A DNA stretch of 64,000 bases from an uncultured Paracoccaceae bacterium (GCA_938005545.1 CALKXV010000006.1:1-64000), one strand, 5' to 3'; positions 1 through 11,786 are shown, counted from the stretch's first letter. A program made the numbers and translations. Notes: generated from the sequence alone by a model not told the origin.

Positions 1-131
1 CACAACCAATCCGACACATGCATGCAGTGATGCCATCACGGCATCAAACAGACTGCGGAGAGAAGCGTGACCCGGATGAGCGACAATGACCCAGAAGAAA
101 GAAGGAATACGAGCTTGACCTAAACACCCAA
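1..131. other. left edge, no supported complete gene
   Basis: No complete gene can be supported here. One plus-strand frame is open from the window edge to a TGA at 68-70 and could be the last 22 codons of a gene that begins outside the window, but nothing in it is recognisable. The rest is the 3' flank of the minus-strand permease. Confidence 0.3.
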
Positions 132-1922
132 TTAGAGAAGCGGCCAAACAACCAAAATCGTTGGCATTGCGACGGCGATGACCAATAGCTCTAATGGCAG
201 TCCAATACGCCAGTAATCCCCAAACCGATATCCGCCGGGGCCTAGAATGATCGTGTTATTCTTATGCCCAATCGGCGTCAAAAACGCACAAGAGGCGGCG
301 ACGGCTACCGCCATTAGCCAAGCGTCGGGGTTGGTGCCTGTCGCGGTTGCCATACCCACGGCGATAGGTGCTGCAATCAAAGTCGTTGCGACGTTGTTCA
401 GGAAATCCGACAGGGTCATTGTGACAATGAACAGCACCAGCAATGACACCCAAGCCGGAAAGCCCTCGGTCCAGCCTAAGATGCCGGACGCGATCAACTG
501 CGCACCGCCCACGTTTTCGAATGCCGCTGCCAAGGGGATCAGGCTGGCCAGCAGCACGATCACTTTCCATTCGATGCTGTCATAAACTTCGCGCCCCGAC
601 ACCAGACCAACGGCGATGAACCCGATCACGGCTGCGGCCAAAGACACCGGCAAAGACGTCCAACCCAAAACGGCCACCAGGATCGCGCCAAGGAACAGCA
701 CAATCGACAGGCCCGCCTTTTCGCGTTGCACCACCGCCGTCTCGCGCCCCTCAAGCGGTAAAACACCCAACCACGCGGCCGCAGTTGCATTGCGCTCGGG
801 TGTGCCCAAAAGCAGCAACACGTCGCCCGGTTTGATCGTCAGCAATCGCACCCGATCCCTGAACCGCTTTCCGTTTCGCGAAACTCCCAAAAGCGTCACC
901 GAATGTTTATAGAGCAGTTGCAACCCCCGCGCTGTCCGCCCGTCGATCCGCGCGCCATCGGGCACAATCGCTTCGGTCAGGGTCAAGCCGCCAGCCGTGA
1001 CGCCGCTGGGCTGTTTTTCTGATCCGGCGAATTCCATGTCGTTCTTGCCCATGAAGGCTTCGATCGCCTTGGGTTCGCCTTCGACCACCAGAAAATCGCT
1101 CGCGCGCACCTCTTGGCGGGCCGAGAAACCCGGCAACCGCTTTCCGCGCCGTACAAGGCCAAGGATGTGAACATCATGCTCATCGGCCAAGGGATAGAGT
1201 GCGCTGACCGTCAATTCCTGCTCGGCGGCTTTCTCACCGACGCGAACTTCGGCGACATAGCGGCCCTTTTCAAACTCCGCTTCCTGTTCCAAAGACCCTT
1301 CGCGGGCTGGCAAAAACCGCCAACCGATCAGCGACACGAAGGCGATCCCAGCAATCGCAACGGCCAGACCAACGGGCGCGAAATCGAACATTCCGAAACT
1401 TTCGCCCAAGGCGTCCTGTCGGTATTCGGCGATCACGATATTGGGCGGCGTGCCGATCAAGGTGATCATACCGCCCAGAATGGTTGCAAATGACAAAGGC
1501 ATCAGCGATTGGCTGACGGCGCGTTTGGCCTTGGCTGCGGTTTCTACATCCAGCGGCATCAGCAACGCCAAAGCGGCAACGTTGTTGATGATCGCCGAAA
1601 TGCCAGCGCCGACCACGGCCATGACCGCGATATGCAAAGGCAGGGATCGTTCGGAATCCAAAAGGCGCTCGGCGAGCTTTTCAATCGCGCCCGAGCCAAC
1701 CAACCCTTTCGACACGATCAGAACCAAAGCGATGATGGCGACAGCGGAATGACCAAAGCCCGAGAAAACCTCCGCCTTCGGGACCAAGCCCAAAGCCGCG
1801 GCCAGGATTAAAGCGCCAAAGGCCACCAGATCGTACCGAATACGCCCCCAAACCAAGAGAACGAATAAAACACCGAATATCCCGAAGATCAGGGTTTGGT
1901 CACTGGGCATGGGGTCTCTCAC
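132..1922 (-). CDS. SLC13 (DASS)-family permease with two central RCK_C domains
   Basis: Inner-membrane symporter of the divalent-anion:Na+ family, whose members carry dicarboxylates, sulfate or related anions; the substrate cannot be read from sequence. Hydrophobic helices fill residues 5-210 and 405-596. The two characteristic half-motifs are present, NNVAALALLMP near 112 with TLIGTPPNIVI near 152, and SDFLNNVATTLIAAP near 510. The cytosolic insert at about 220-385 contains two TrkA-C (RCK_C) domains, each with a GDVL-like beta segment, as in the sulfate/SO4-type bacterial members of about 600 residues. The longest frame starts at GTG 1922; an ATG at 1910 is an equally reasonable start. Monocistronic, next to aroQ on the same strand. 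Confidence 0.88.
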   Translation of the reverse strand: MRDPMPSDQTLIFGIFGVLFVLLVWGRIRYDLVAFGALILAAALGLVPKAEVFSGFGHSAVAIIALVLIVSKGLVGSGAIEKLAERLLDSERSLPLHIAVMAVVGAGISAIINNVAALALLMPLDVETAAKAKRAVSQSLMPLSFATILGGMITLIGTPPNIVIAEYRQDALGESFGMFDFAPVGLAVAIAGIAFVSLIGWRFLPAREGSLEQEAEFEKGRYVAEVRVGEKAAEQELTVSALYPLADEHDVHILGLVRRGKRLPGFSARQEVRASDFLVVEGEPKAIEAFMGKNDMEFAGSEKQPSGVTAGGLTLTEAIVPDGARIDGRTARGLQLLYKHSVTLLGVSRNGKRFRDRVRLLTIKPGDVLLLLGTPERNATAAAWLGVLPLEGRETAVVQREKAGLSIVLFLGAILVAVLGWTSLPVSLAAAVIGFIAVGLVSGREVYDSIEWKVIVLLASLIPLAAAFENVGGAQLIASGILGWTEGFPAWVSLLVLFIVTMTLSDFLNNVATTLIAAPIAVGMATATGTNPDAWLMAVAVAASCAFLTPIGHKNNTIILGPGGYRFGDYWRIGLPLELLVIAVAMPTILVVWPLL

Positions 1923-1987
1923 AGCTTTTGAGGAAGGAAGCGATTTTTGGCGATAAATCGCAACGAAAAACGTTCACTTTTCGCTCG

Positions 1988-2428
1988 TTAACCCGTCAGA
2001 AGCGCCCCAATCCGCTGAACTGCAAACCCGTATCCTTGGATACCACAGCCCGCAATCACCGCATCCGCACGACCCGAGACATAGGAATGATGCCGGAACG
2101 CTTCGCGGGCGTGGATGTTTGAAATGTGAACTTCGACGACGGGGCCATCGAAAGTGTTCAACGCATCCAAAATGGCAATCGACGTATGCGAATAGGCACC
2201 TGGGTTAATTACAATGGCGACATTTTCCGTTCTAGCGTCCTGAATCCAATCCACCAACTGGCCTTCGTGGTTGGACTGCTGCATTTCAACACCAAGGTCG
2301 AACGCGCTGGCGGCGTCCGAGCACAGACGTGCGACATCGTTCAACGTTTCAGCCCCGTAAATCTCGGGCTGGCGTTTGCCCAGAAGGTTTAGGTTCGGGC
2401 CATTCAGGATCAGGATCGCATTGCTCAT
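1988..2428 (-). CDS. aroQ: type II 3-dehydroquinate dehydratase
   Basis: Catalyses the third step of the shikimate pathway, dehydration of 3-dehydroquinate to 3-dehydroshikimate, as a cytosolic dodecamer. The 146-residue length is typical. Visible signatures: the N-terminal LNGPNLNLLG (8-17), the lid tyrosine in EIYGAE (about 24), SNHEG (52-56) and NPGAYSHTS (75-83), and the catalytic histidine in VEVHISNIHARE near 101. Starts at ATG 2428. The 65-bp gap to the permease downstream shows no strong terminator. Confidence 0.96.
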   Translation of the reverse strand: MSNAILILNGPNLNLLGKRQPEIYGAETLNDVARLCSDAASAFDLGVEMQQSNHEGQLVDWIQDARTENVAIVINPGAYSHTSIAILDALNTFDGPVVEVHISNIHAREAFRHHSYVSGRADAVIAGCGIQGYGFAVQRIGALLTG

Positions 2429-2493
2429 AACGCCTGACTAGCGCAGCGCATCATGTCTGCACAGGGTTGCGGCAGAAATTCCGCCGCCTTGTG

Positions 2494-2841
2494 TCATTTC
2501 AGCGAAACAGCCAATCGCGCCTTGCCCCAACCATCGGGCAGGGTGCGGGCTTCGATAAAGACTTCGTCGATGCCATCGGGGATGGTCACACCACTTAGGT
2601 TGCGAGTGAAAGGCTGCTCGTTGACGTGCGGATGATACAGCACACGCAACCCCAATTCCGTGCCATCGGACGTGACAACGCGCCAACCGTCGGCGTAATC
2701 ATCCCAGCCCGTGTCTGCGTGCCGCAAAGTCACCGAGAACGACCAATTATTTCCGCTGCCTGAAGCGGTTGCATTTTCAATAACAGCGTCATCGGCAAAA
2801 GCCGGCGCGGCAAGCATAAGAAGTGGTAAAAATCTGATCAT
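2494..2841 (-). CDS. small secreted protein of unknown function
   Basis: A 115-residue protein with a clear Sec signal peptide (MIRFLPLLMLAAPAFA, cleavage before DD at about 16/17). The mature part is about 99 residues and looks like a single beta domain (NNWSFSVTLRHADTGWDDY, then alternating strands). The family is not recognised; similar small periplasmic proteins occur in Rhodobacterales. Starts at ATG 2841. It is divergent from the GH5 gene, with 62 bp between the start codons that hold a 12-bp palindrome. Its 3' end is 66 bp before aroQ, so co-transcription with aroQ is possible. Confidence 0.75.
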   Translation of the reverse strand: MIRFLPLLMLAAPAFADDAVIENATASGSGNNWSFSVTLRHADTGWDDYADGWRVVTSDGTELGLRVLYHPHVNEQPFTRNLSGVTIPDGIDEVFIEARTLPDGWGKARLAVSLK

Positions 2842-2865
2842 GGGGCGTTCCTAGCAAAAATTACC

Positions 2866-2877
2866 TCTGACGTCAGA
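2866..2877. promoter_or_regulatory. 12-bp perfect palindrome between divergent genes
   Basis: TCTGACGTCAGA is a perfect 12-bp palindrome in the 62-bp divergent gap between the small secreted protein and the GH5 gene. It is followed at 2877-2892 by a second inverted repeat, ATCAC-N6-GTGAT. The position suits an operator acting on both promoters. No regulator is encoded nearby, so the binding protein is unknown. Confidence 0.35.
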
Positions 2878-2903
2878 TCACCAGTGTGTGATACCACTAT
2901 TGC

Positions 2904-6424
<3,521 letters not shown>

Positions 6425-6791
6425 CCGAATTGAGCGCTTTCAGCGCACGGATATGTTTGCGCCGCACTCCGTGCGTCGCGGGTGGCCGCGCTTTGCGCGG
6501 CTGGCATAGATCCAAGGTGGTCAAAAAAGGGACGGCGCCGCCACTGGGGTGCTCCGAAAACCTAGTCCCGTTCTCGCGACGGGGTCTTTGCGCAGACGGT
6601 AAAAACTCTTGCCAAACCGCAAGAGCCGGAACGTCTAGTGAAGTGGCCACGTGACGCAATCTGCCTGGAATTTCTTGCCAGCGTCTTATCTCACCGAACG
6701 ATACCTACAGCTTCTTCTGTCCAAAATACTTCGGGGAGGTCTGGAGGGGCAGCGCCCCTCCGGCTAGGCGACGACGTAGTCGGCGCAAATT
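6425..6791. repeat. gene-free stretch with several hairpins, Rhodobacterales-type intergenic repeat
   Basis: 367 bp between gyrB and pnp without a credible gene. It holds three hairpins. One is GCCGCGC-TTT-GCGCGGC at 6485-6501. The second is CTCTTGC-N6-GCAAGAG at 6607-6626, which on the minus strand runs into TTTTT and so looks like a second terminator for pnp transcripts. The third is GGAGGGGC-AGC-GCCCCTCC at 6743-6761, directly after a CCAAAATACTTCGGGGAGGT segment. From memory, that last block resembles a family of short repeats found after many genes in Rhodobacterales genomes. Only one copy occurs in this window. Confidence 0.45.
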
Positions 6792-6821
6792 AAAAACCCC
6801 GGCACAAAGGCCGGGGTTTTT
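6792..6821 (-). terminator. intrinsic terminator of pnp (possibly bidirectional)
   Basis: A perfect inverted repeat, AAAAACCCCGGC-N6-GCCGGGGTTTTT, 20 bp past the pnp stop. The GC stem is followed by a T-run on both strands, so it can end pnp transcription and also stop reads from gyrB. Confidence 0.85.
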
Positions 6822-6841
6822 CAGAACACACGAAAAACGTC

Positions 6842-8980
6842 TTACGCGTCCTCGTCGCTCTTTTCAGGTGCTTCTTCGGCGCCGGTCTCCTGGTTGACCA
6901 TTTTCATGGCCAAGCGAACCTTGCCGCGATCATCAAAGCCCAAAAGCTTTACGAACACTTCCTGACCTTCTTTCAGCACGTCCGAAGGATGGTTCAGACG
7001 GCGGTTCTCGATCTGAGACACATGAACCAGACCATCGCGCTTGCCAAAGAAGTTTACGAAAGCACCGAAGTCGACGATTTTCACAACCTTGCCTTTGTAA
7101 ACCATTCCTTCTTCCGGCTCGGCCACGATCGAGTGGATCATGTCATAGGCTTTCTGAATGGCTTCACCGTTGGGCGAAGCGATCTTGATCACACCGTCGT
7201 CATTGATGTCTACCTTGGCACCCGACACCTCGACGATTTCGCGGATGACTTTGCCACCCGAGCCGATGACTTCACGGATTTTATCCGTTGGAACTGTCAT
7301 CGTTTCGATGCGAGGTGCGTGCACAGAAAACTCGCCCGCACCAGTGATCGCCTTGTTCATCTCGCCCAGAATATGCATCCGGCCGTCTTTGGCTTGCGCC
7401 AAGGCTTTCTCCATAATGTCTGACGTGATGCCTGCGATTTTGATGTCCATCTGCAATGACGTAATACCGTTCTCGGTGCCCGCCACTTTGAAGTCCATAT
7501 CGCCCAAGTGATCTTCGTCGCCCAGAATGTCAGACAAGATCGCGTATTTGCCGTCCTCTTCCAAGATCAGGCCCATGGCAACACCAGCAACCGCCGTCTT
7601 CAGCGGAACACCTGCATCCATCATGGAAAGCGAACCACCACAGACCGAAGCCATCGAAGATGAGCCGTTGGATTCCGTGATCTCAGACACAACCCGAACG
7701 GTGTAAGGGAAGTCTGTTGCCGATGGCAGAACGGCCTGAAGCGCACGCCAAGCCAGTTTGCCGTGACCAATCTCGCGACGGCCCGTGAAACCAAAGCGGC
7801 CCACTTCGCCGACCGAATAGGGCGGGAAGTTATAGTGCAGCAGGAAGTTCGAGCGGAAGTTGCCGTGCAGCGCGTCGATGATCTGTTCATCGTCGCCCGT
7901 GCCAAGCGTGGTCACAACAAGACCTTGTGTCTCACCACGGGTGAACAATGCTGAACCATGGGTCCGTGGCAGGATGCCAGTTTCCGAAACGATCGGGCGG
8001 ATTTGATCCGTTGCACGTCCGTCGATACGGCGGCCATGGGCCACAACATCGCCGCGCAGAACGGATGATTCCAGCTTCTTCAAAGCTGACCCAAGGTTTT
8101 CATCCTCAAGCTGCTCTTCGGTAAGCGCCGCTTTGACTGCATCACGGGCAGCGCCCACAGCAGTGGTGCGTTCCTGCTTGTCGGTGATCGCATAGGCAGA
8201 CCGCATCCCGTCTTCGCCAGCGGCCTTAACGGCTGCATAAAGATCGGCATAATCCGGGGGCTGGAAGTCGAAAGGTTCGTTCGCGGATTCTTCGGCCAAC
8301 GAGATGATCAGATCGATCACAGGCTGGATTTGCTCGTGCGCAAAGTTCACAGCACCCAGCATTTCCGCTTCCGAAAGCTCATAGGCTTCCGATTCAACCA
8401 TCATCACGGCGTCTTTGGTGCCAGCAACAACAAGGTCCAGACGTTGATCCGGGTTGTTGCGCAAGTCCTGCATGTCGTCGCAACTCGGGTTCAAAACGTA
8501 TTCACCATCTTCATAGCCAACACGGGCACCGGCGATTGGACCCATGAAAGGCGCGCCTGAAATGGTCAGCGCAGCCGAGGCCGCGATCATTGCCACGATG
8601 TCAGGATCATTGACAAGATCGTGCGAAAGAACGGTACAGATCACCAGAACTTCGTTTTTGAACCCTGGAACAAACAGCGGGCGCACGGGACGGTCGATCA
8701 GACGCGATGTCAGCGTCTCTTTTTCCGTTGGACGGGCTTCGCGTTTGAAAAAGCCGCCTGGAATCTTGCCGGCGGCATAGTATTTCTCGTTATAGTGCAC
8801 AGTCAGCGGGAAAAAATCCTGACCCGGTTTTTGTGCCTTGGCAAAAGTCACGTTGGCCATAACGGAAGTTTCTCCGTAGGTGGCAATCACCGATCCATCT
8901 GCCTGTCGGGCAACCTTGCCCGTTTCCAGTGTCAGCTCTTCTTCGCCCCACTGGATTGATTTTTTGACTTCTTTGAACAT
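6842..8980 (-). CDS. pnp: polyribonucleotide nucleotidyltransferase (PNPase)
   Basis: 3'-5' phosphorolytic exoribonuclease, trimeric, a core part of the RNA degradosome. 712 residues, the usual length. Order of domains: first RNase PH fold (1-230), alpha-helical linker, second RNase PH fold (about 315-545, containing [11 protein letters not shown]), KH domain with [14 protein letters not shown] (about 565) and S1 domain (about 625-695, [14 protein letters not shown]), then an acidic tail. Starts at ATG 8980. rpsO, which commonly sits just upstream of pnp, is not in the window; the upstream 650 bp are gene-free and end at the integrated element. Confidence 0.98.
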   Translation of the reverse strand: MFKEVKKSIQWGEEELTLETGKVARQADGSVIATYGETSVMANVTFAKAQKPGQDFFPLTVHYNEKYYAAGKIPGGFFKREARPTEKETLTSRLIDRPVRPLFVPGFKNEVLVICTVLSHDLVNDPDIVAMIAASAALTISGAPFMGPIAGARVGYEDGEYVLNPSCDDMQDLRNNPDQRLDLVVAGTKDAVMMVESEAYELSEAEMLGAVNFAHEQIQPVIDLIISLAEESANEPFDFQPPDYADLYAAVKAAGEDGMRSAYAITDKQERTTAVGAARDAVKAALTEEQLEDENLGSALKKLESSVLRGDVVAHGRRIDGRATDQIRPIVSETGILPRTHGSALFTRGETQGLVVTTLGTGDDEQIIDALHGNFRSNFLLHYNFPPYSVGEVGRFGFTGRREIGHGKLAWRALQAVLPSATDFPYTVRVVSEITESNGSSSMASVCGGSLSMMDAGVPLKTAVAGVAMGLILEEDGKYAILSDILGDEDHLGDMDFKVAGTENGITSLQMDIKIAGITSDIMEKALAQAKDGRMHILGEMNKAITGAGEFSVHAPRIETMTVPTDKIREVIGSGGKVIREIVEVSGAKVDINDDGVIKIASPNGEAIQKAYDMIHSIVAEPEEGMVYKGKVVKIVDFGAFVNFFGKRDGLVHVSQIENRRLNHPSDVLKEGQEVFVKLLGFDDRGKVRLAMKMVNQETGAEEAPEKSDEDA

Positions 8981-9599
8981 TTTTCATCCTAGCTGGAATA
9001 GTGCGGCGCTCCGCCCATCCCTTTCAAATTTGCGGCCCCATTGCCGCCAGCCTTTCTCATCATGTCATGCGCCAAGGCCAAAGCGTCACGTCTCAGATGG
9101 CCGCGCCATACAGGAGTTCCGGAAAAGAGGGAAGGTTTTGTTTCAAAACTGCGAATTTTGCTCGAAGCGATGGTGTCAGGACGGCCAGTTTGAGGCTGAC
9201 GGCAACGACTGCACGACGGCCATAAGTGCCCATAAACCGCATTCCTTAGGATGGTTTAGGCCACCGCCAAAGGAAGAATGGAACGCTAACGCATCCTCAG
9301 CGTGTGACACCTTCGATTGCGCAGTCCATGCGCGGCAATTTGCGAAAATCGTCTCGTCGCAACCGACCAAAATCTCCGCAAGTCTGGCCAAGATCTTTCC
9401 TACATCGGAGCAGACCTAAAAGGGTTGATCAGAATGGCGCTCGCGTCAAATTTGTGCCCATTCTAGTCGTGTAACATATTGTTTTTAAAAGAAATATAGG
9501 AATGCGAATATTCATCGAACCGAGTATAGTGACCGGTCAAAACATGGGTTCCTGCTTCGCACCTGTTTTACCCGTCACTTCCACGGCAAACGCCTTTGC
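8981..9599. other. gene-free host DNA between pnp and attL
   Basis: About 620 bp without a supported gene on either strand. Short frames exist (for example 9176-9391 minus) but none has a recognisable product or a ribosome-binding site. The stretch around 9470-9520 is clearly A+T-rich and would suit promoters for pnp (leftwards) or the original serC unit (rightwards). Before the element inserted, this would have been the divergent intergenic region between pnp and serC. Confidence 0.4.
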
Positions 9600-9602
9600 C
9601 TA

Positions 9603-9631
9603 TTGCTGTTACTCCTCCGAATACGTATGTC
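9603..9631 (+). promoter_or_regulatory. stranded host serC promoter at attL
   Basis: TTGCTG (9603-9608), 17 bp, TATGTC (9626-9631), immediately upstream of the left copy of the 31-bp repeat. The serC-proximal copy at 20461-20489 has the same TTGCTG, the same 17-bp spacing and TATCCG, although the spacer sequences differ at most positions. I read the left copy as the original host serC promoter, now cut off from serC and directed into the 3' end of int. Confidence 0.5.
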
Positions 9632-9662
9632 CGTGAGTGGGACACCCTTCCCCAACGAAGGG
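9632..9662 (+). repeat. attL, left 31-bp direct repeat of the integrated element
   Basis: Starts CGTGAGTGGGACACCC and ends with the CCCTTC-N6-GAAGGG hairpin. It is identical over 31 bp to 20490-20520 and the flanks differ on both sides (9631 C versus 20489 G, 9663 A versus 20521 C). The int stop codon lies 7 bp away, the usual arrangement for a tyrosine-integrase element. Confidence 0.85.
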
Positions 9663-9668
9663 AAGTGC

Positions 9669-10694
9669 TCATACCTGTTTCCCCCTTTGTTTTCCAATAC
9701 TTACGCTTTTATCGTCGGGCGCTTGTGTCACTGGTGTGTCAAAAACTGCGTCTGTGACTGTCGGATCTTCCATTGCATGAGCATAGAATTTCATAACTGT
9801 GCCGACGTCTTTCCAACCACCCCTAACGGCTACTGTTTTTGGGTCGATCCCAGCCTGCAACATCGTCGTCGCGAAACCGTGGCGACAACAGTGAGGTGAC
9901 AGTTTCAAAATACCTGCACGGATAATCACGTTGTTCCAAACTTGGCCAACGCTTTCGCCTGACGCGTAGTTGAATACCTGGTCTTCGGGGTTCCGGTTGG
10001 ATGGAATATTGGCCAGTGCGGCGATAACCGGCGGCGGTAAATGTGCTTCCCGCCTTTCGTCGATCTTGGTCTGATTGATCGTCGCTGTCTTGTTGAACAG
10101 ATCGATGTCACCCCAGACTAAAGAACATGCTTCACCACGCCTTGCGCCGGTCCCGAACATGAATAGTGCCAACGCTGCCAAGTGGCGCAAGCCGTCCTCA
10201 TTGGCCTGATTTGCGAATGCGTTAACCCATTCTCGCGTCGCTGGCGTCTTGGTTTTAGCCGATTCTTTGAACCGCTTCACTTTGAGAGGTGAACACCAGC
10301 CAAGTTCGGCCGCGTAGTTGATAATCGCTTGTGTGGGGACGATGCCTTGACGATTCAGGGTCGCGTTAGACAGCCCCGTGTAGTGTCTCTTCGCCCAAAG
10401 TCGGATTGCTTCGCCCGTAATTTTGGACACCAGGGTGTCCTTCCAATAGTCTTCAATCGGTTCAAGGAAACGGGATTCGCCGCCTGCCCCACGATAGGCG
10501 ATGGCTGCTTGAGAGAACATCAGTGATGCCCCCGGGCCATCGAGATGACTTCGCCACGCTTTGGCTTCGACTTCCGCCGCGACCCTCTGCGCGAGGGTTT
10601 TGTCCTCTGTGCCTGTAGTGCCTCGTAATCTCCGACCGGCGACTGTTCCTTGGTAGTGCCAGATTTTGCCACGGCGTTTGATCTTGAGTGCCAT
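9669..10694 (-). CDS. int: tyrosine-recombinase integrase of the element
   Basis: Site-specific recombinase, 341 residues, expected to integrate and excise the element at the 31-bp att core. The catalytic set is visible: R185 in FGTGARRGE, K210 in NQTKID, H268 and R271 in SPHCCRHGF, W294 in GGW and the nucleophile Y304 in KFYAHA. The N-terminus (KIKRRGKIWHYQGTV) looks like an arm-binding segment and the SAM-like core-binding domain follows at about 60-140. Starts at ATG 10694, 175 bp inside the preceding HTH gene in another frame. Its stop is 7 bp from attL. Confidence 0.95.
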   Translation of the reverse strand: MALKIKRRGKIWHYQGTVAGRRLRGTTGTEDKTLAQRVAAEVEAKAWRSHLDGPGASLMFSQAAIAYRGAGGESRFLEPIEDYWKDTLVSKITGEAIRLWAKRHYTGLSNATLNRQGIVPTQAIINYAAELGWCSPLKVKRFKESAKTKTPATREWVNAFANQANEDGLRHLAALALFMFGTGARRGEACSLVWGDIDLFNKTATINQTKIDERREAHLPPPVIAALANIPSNRNPEDQVFNYASGESVGQVWNNVIIRAGILKLSPHCCRHGFATTMLQAGIDPKTVAVRGGWKDVGTVMKFYAHAMEDPTVTDAVFDTPVTQAPDDKSVSIGKQRGKQV

Positions 10695-10861
10695 TCAATA
10701 GCCTCCATGAACGCTTGGACGTGATGCTTGAACATCACCACTTTAGCACCGATTTTCGAGTAGCAACCGAGCGCCCGAACATCATCACACACGCGCCGCT
10801 CAGAAGCACCGAAGTGTGCAGCCAAGTCTTTCGGTGTGATAAATTCCGGGGTGATTGGCAT
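10520..10861 (-). CDS. AlpA/excisionase-like HTH protein
   Basis: 113 residues. Residues 5-60 (EFITPKDLAAHFGASERR...KVVMFKHHVQAFMEA) have the winged-HTH layout of AlpA/excisionase proteins, which act as recombination directionality factors or activators in prophages and satellites. The tail (about 65-113) is basic and lies entirely in the 175 bp that overlap the start of int in another frame, so it may be little constrained. The start at 10861 touches the stop of the MerR-like gene, suggesting translational coupling in a regulator-HTH-int operon. Confidence 0.72.
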   Translation of the reverse strand: MPITPEFITPKDLAAHFGASERRVCDDVRALGCYSKIGAKVVMFKHHVQAFMEAIEWHSRSNAVAKSGTTKEQSPVGDYEALQAQRTKPSRRGSRRKSKPKRGEVISMARGHH

Positions 10862-11418
10862 TAGCCGTCGCCCTTAATTTCAATAGAGATACCATCGCGG
10901 CCTGGTGCTGCAAGACCATGCAGCATGACCCGCTTGAGGTCTGCGGGCAGGCTTGCCGCCATACGGTCTGCATCGACTATGTGCGCATGAGCGCCTGCGT
11001 CCACAGCGCCCCAAAGCTCTTCTATCGAGTCAGCACTCCGAGTATTCATATACTCGTTTTCATCATGATCGCCGTAGATCCGTGTCGAAACCCAAAACGA
11101 AAAGAACCGTTTTTCAGGTCGATCAGTGTCCACAAAGACGTAGCCGTCGTTTTTCCGTAGCGCGTAAATGACAGGAATGACAGAGATATGCGCCATCCAC
11201 TGGCACACACCAATCATCGGAATCGTTGGTAAAAGCTCGCGGACGATTGCAAGCTGCACAGTCTCAAAAAGAGAGTATTGCCAACGCCGGTTCTGTTGCT
11301 GTTCGCCCATGTTGCCTAGAAGGTCGCGACGCCGCCAGTCGCGCAGCACGTCATTCTTGATACCCGAAAGGTGGCAAGCCATCGACTGGGTTACGTAGTG
11401 CTTGACATAATTGGGCAT
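10861..11418 (-). CDS. MerR-like regulator, candidate master switch of the element
   Basis: 185 residues from ATG 11418. The N-terminus (HLSGIKNDVLRDWRRRDLLGN, then RRWQYSLFETVQLAIVREL) follows the MerR-type pattern of HTH, wing and second helix pair at residues 8-65. The remaining 120 residues have no recognisable domain and could be a sensor or oligomerisation part. A longer frame begins at GTG 11466, but the predicted promoter would start transcription near 11439, so 11418 is preferred. A 14-bp-arm inverted repeat covers the promoter, pointing to autoregulation. It is followed without a gap by the HTH gene and int. Confidence 0.65.
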   Translation of the reverse strand: MPNYVKHYVTQSMACHLSGIKNDVLRDWRRRDLLGNMGEQQQNRRWQYSLFETVQLAIVRELLPTIPMIGVCQWMAHISVIPVIYALRKNDGYVFVDTDRPEKRFFSFWVSTRIYGDHDENEYMNTRSADSIEELWGAVDAGAHAHIVDADRMAASLPADLKRVMLHGLAAPGRDGISIEIKGDG

Positions 11419-11430
11419 TGGCTCGCCTTT

Positions 11431-11468
11431 GTGTGATCCCTCACGCTTATAATTGTGAGAGACCACAC
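11431..11468. promoter_or_regulatory. 14-bp-arm inverted repeat, candidate operator of the element regulator
   Basis: Left arm GTGTGATCCCTCAC (11431-11444) and right arm GTGAGAGACCACAC (11455-11468) are inverted repeats with 12 of 14 positions paired, separated by 10 bp. The repeat spans the -10 box and the spacer of the regulator promoter and the likely transcription start. A related TGTGAGAGA occurs again at 12221-12229. Such a site suits binding by the adjacent MerR-like protein. Confidence 0.65.
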
Positions 11469-11474
11469 AGTCAA
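11446..11474 (-). promoter_or_regulatory. predicted sigma70-type promoter of regulator-HTH-int
   Basis: On the minus strand TTGACT (11474-11469), a 17-bp spacer and TATAAG (11451-11446), each one base off consensus. Transcription would begin near 11439, about 20 nt before ATG 11418. It is the best promoter match seen in the element and is overlapped by the inverted repeat. Confidence 0.65.
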
Positions 11475-11478
11475 CTGC

Positions 11479-11682
11479 CTATTGTTCCAATTCATACGAT
11501 TTCGGAAAATCATACGCATCCAACGCATTGAACAGCGCCTGAGAATCCCGCTCCGCGCCCTCGATTAGCTGAATGCTCAGATCAGAGTCGTAGGTGATCA
11601 GTTCATTCAAGCTGACCAGATAGGCCCTCAGACGCCAGGAAAGCTCCAACATCTCTTTGGGTGTTTTGGCGATTTGGTTCAC
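11479..11682 (-). CDS. small element-encoded protein of unknown function (67 aa)
   Basis: Mostly helical 67-residue protein (MLELSWRLRAYLVSLNEL, then AERDSQALFNALDAYDFP). Starts at GTG 11682 with GGAGG about 8 nt upstream; the GTG overlaps the stop of the 35-codon frame before it (GTGA). Family not recognised. Last gene of a three-gene coupled unit, ending 5 bp before the regulator promoter. Confidence 0.6.
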   Translation of the reverse strand: MNQIAKTPKEMLELSWRLRAYLVSLNELITYDSDLSIQLIEGAERDSQALFNALDAYDFPKSYELEQ

Positions 11683-11786
11683 TTTTCAACCTCCGCTTCT
11701 CTCAAACGCCGCAGAAATTCGTCTTTCTGCGCAGGCGTCAGCTTTCTCAGGACGTCAATTGCGTCGAATACTTCTTGGACGCTCAT
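11679..11786 (-). CDS. 35-residue micro-protein between two coupled genes
   Basis: Reads MSVQEVFDAIDVLRKL, then TPAQKDEFLRRLREAEVEK, an amphipathic helix-turn-helix-like peptide. Its ATG overlaps the TGA of the 121-residue gene (ATGA) and its TGA overlaps the GTG of the next gene (GTGA). Both overlaps and the sensible composition support a real translated frame. Function unknown. Confidence 0.5.
   Translation of the reverse strand: MSVQEVFDAIDVLRKLTPAQKDEFLRRLREAEVEK

Noticed and set aside
8880-9419. 179-codon plus-strand frame overlapping the start of pnp
   Set aside because: Begins inside pnp antisense, and no part resembles a known protein.
9600-9662. tRNA gene as integration target
   Set aside because: No T-loop or acceptor-stem pattern at either att site; the repeat is part of the serC leader.
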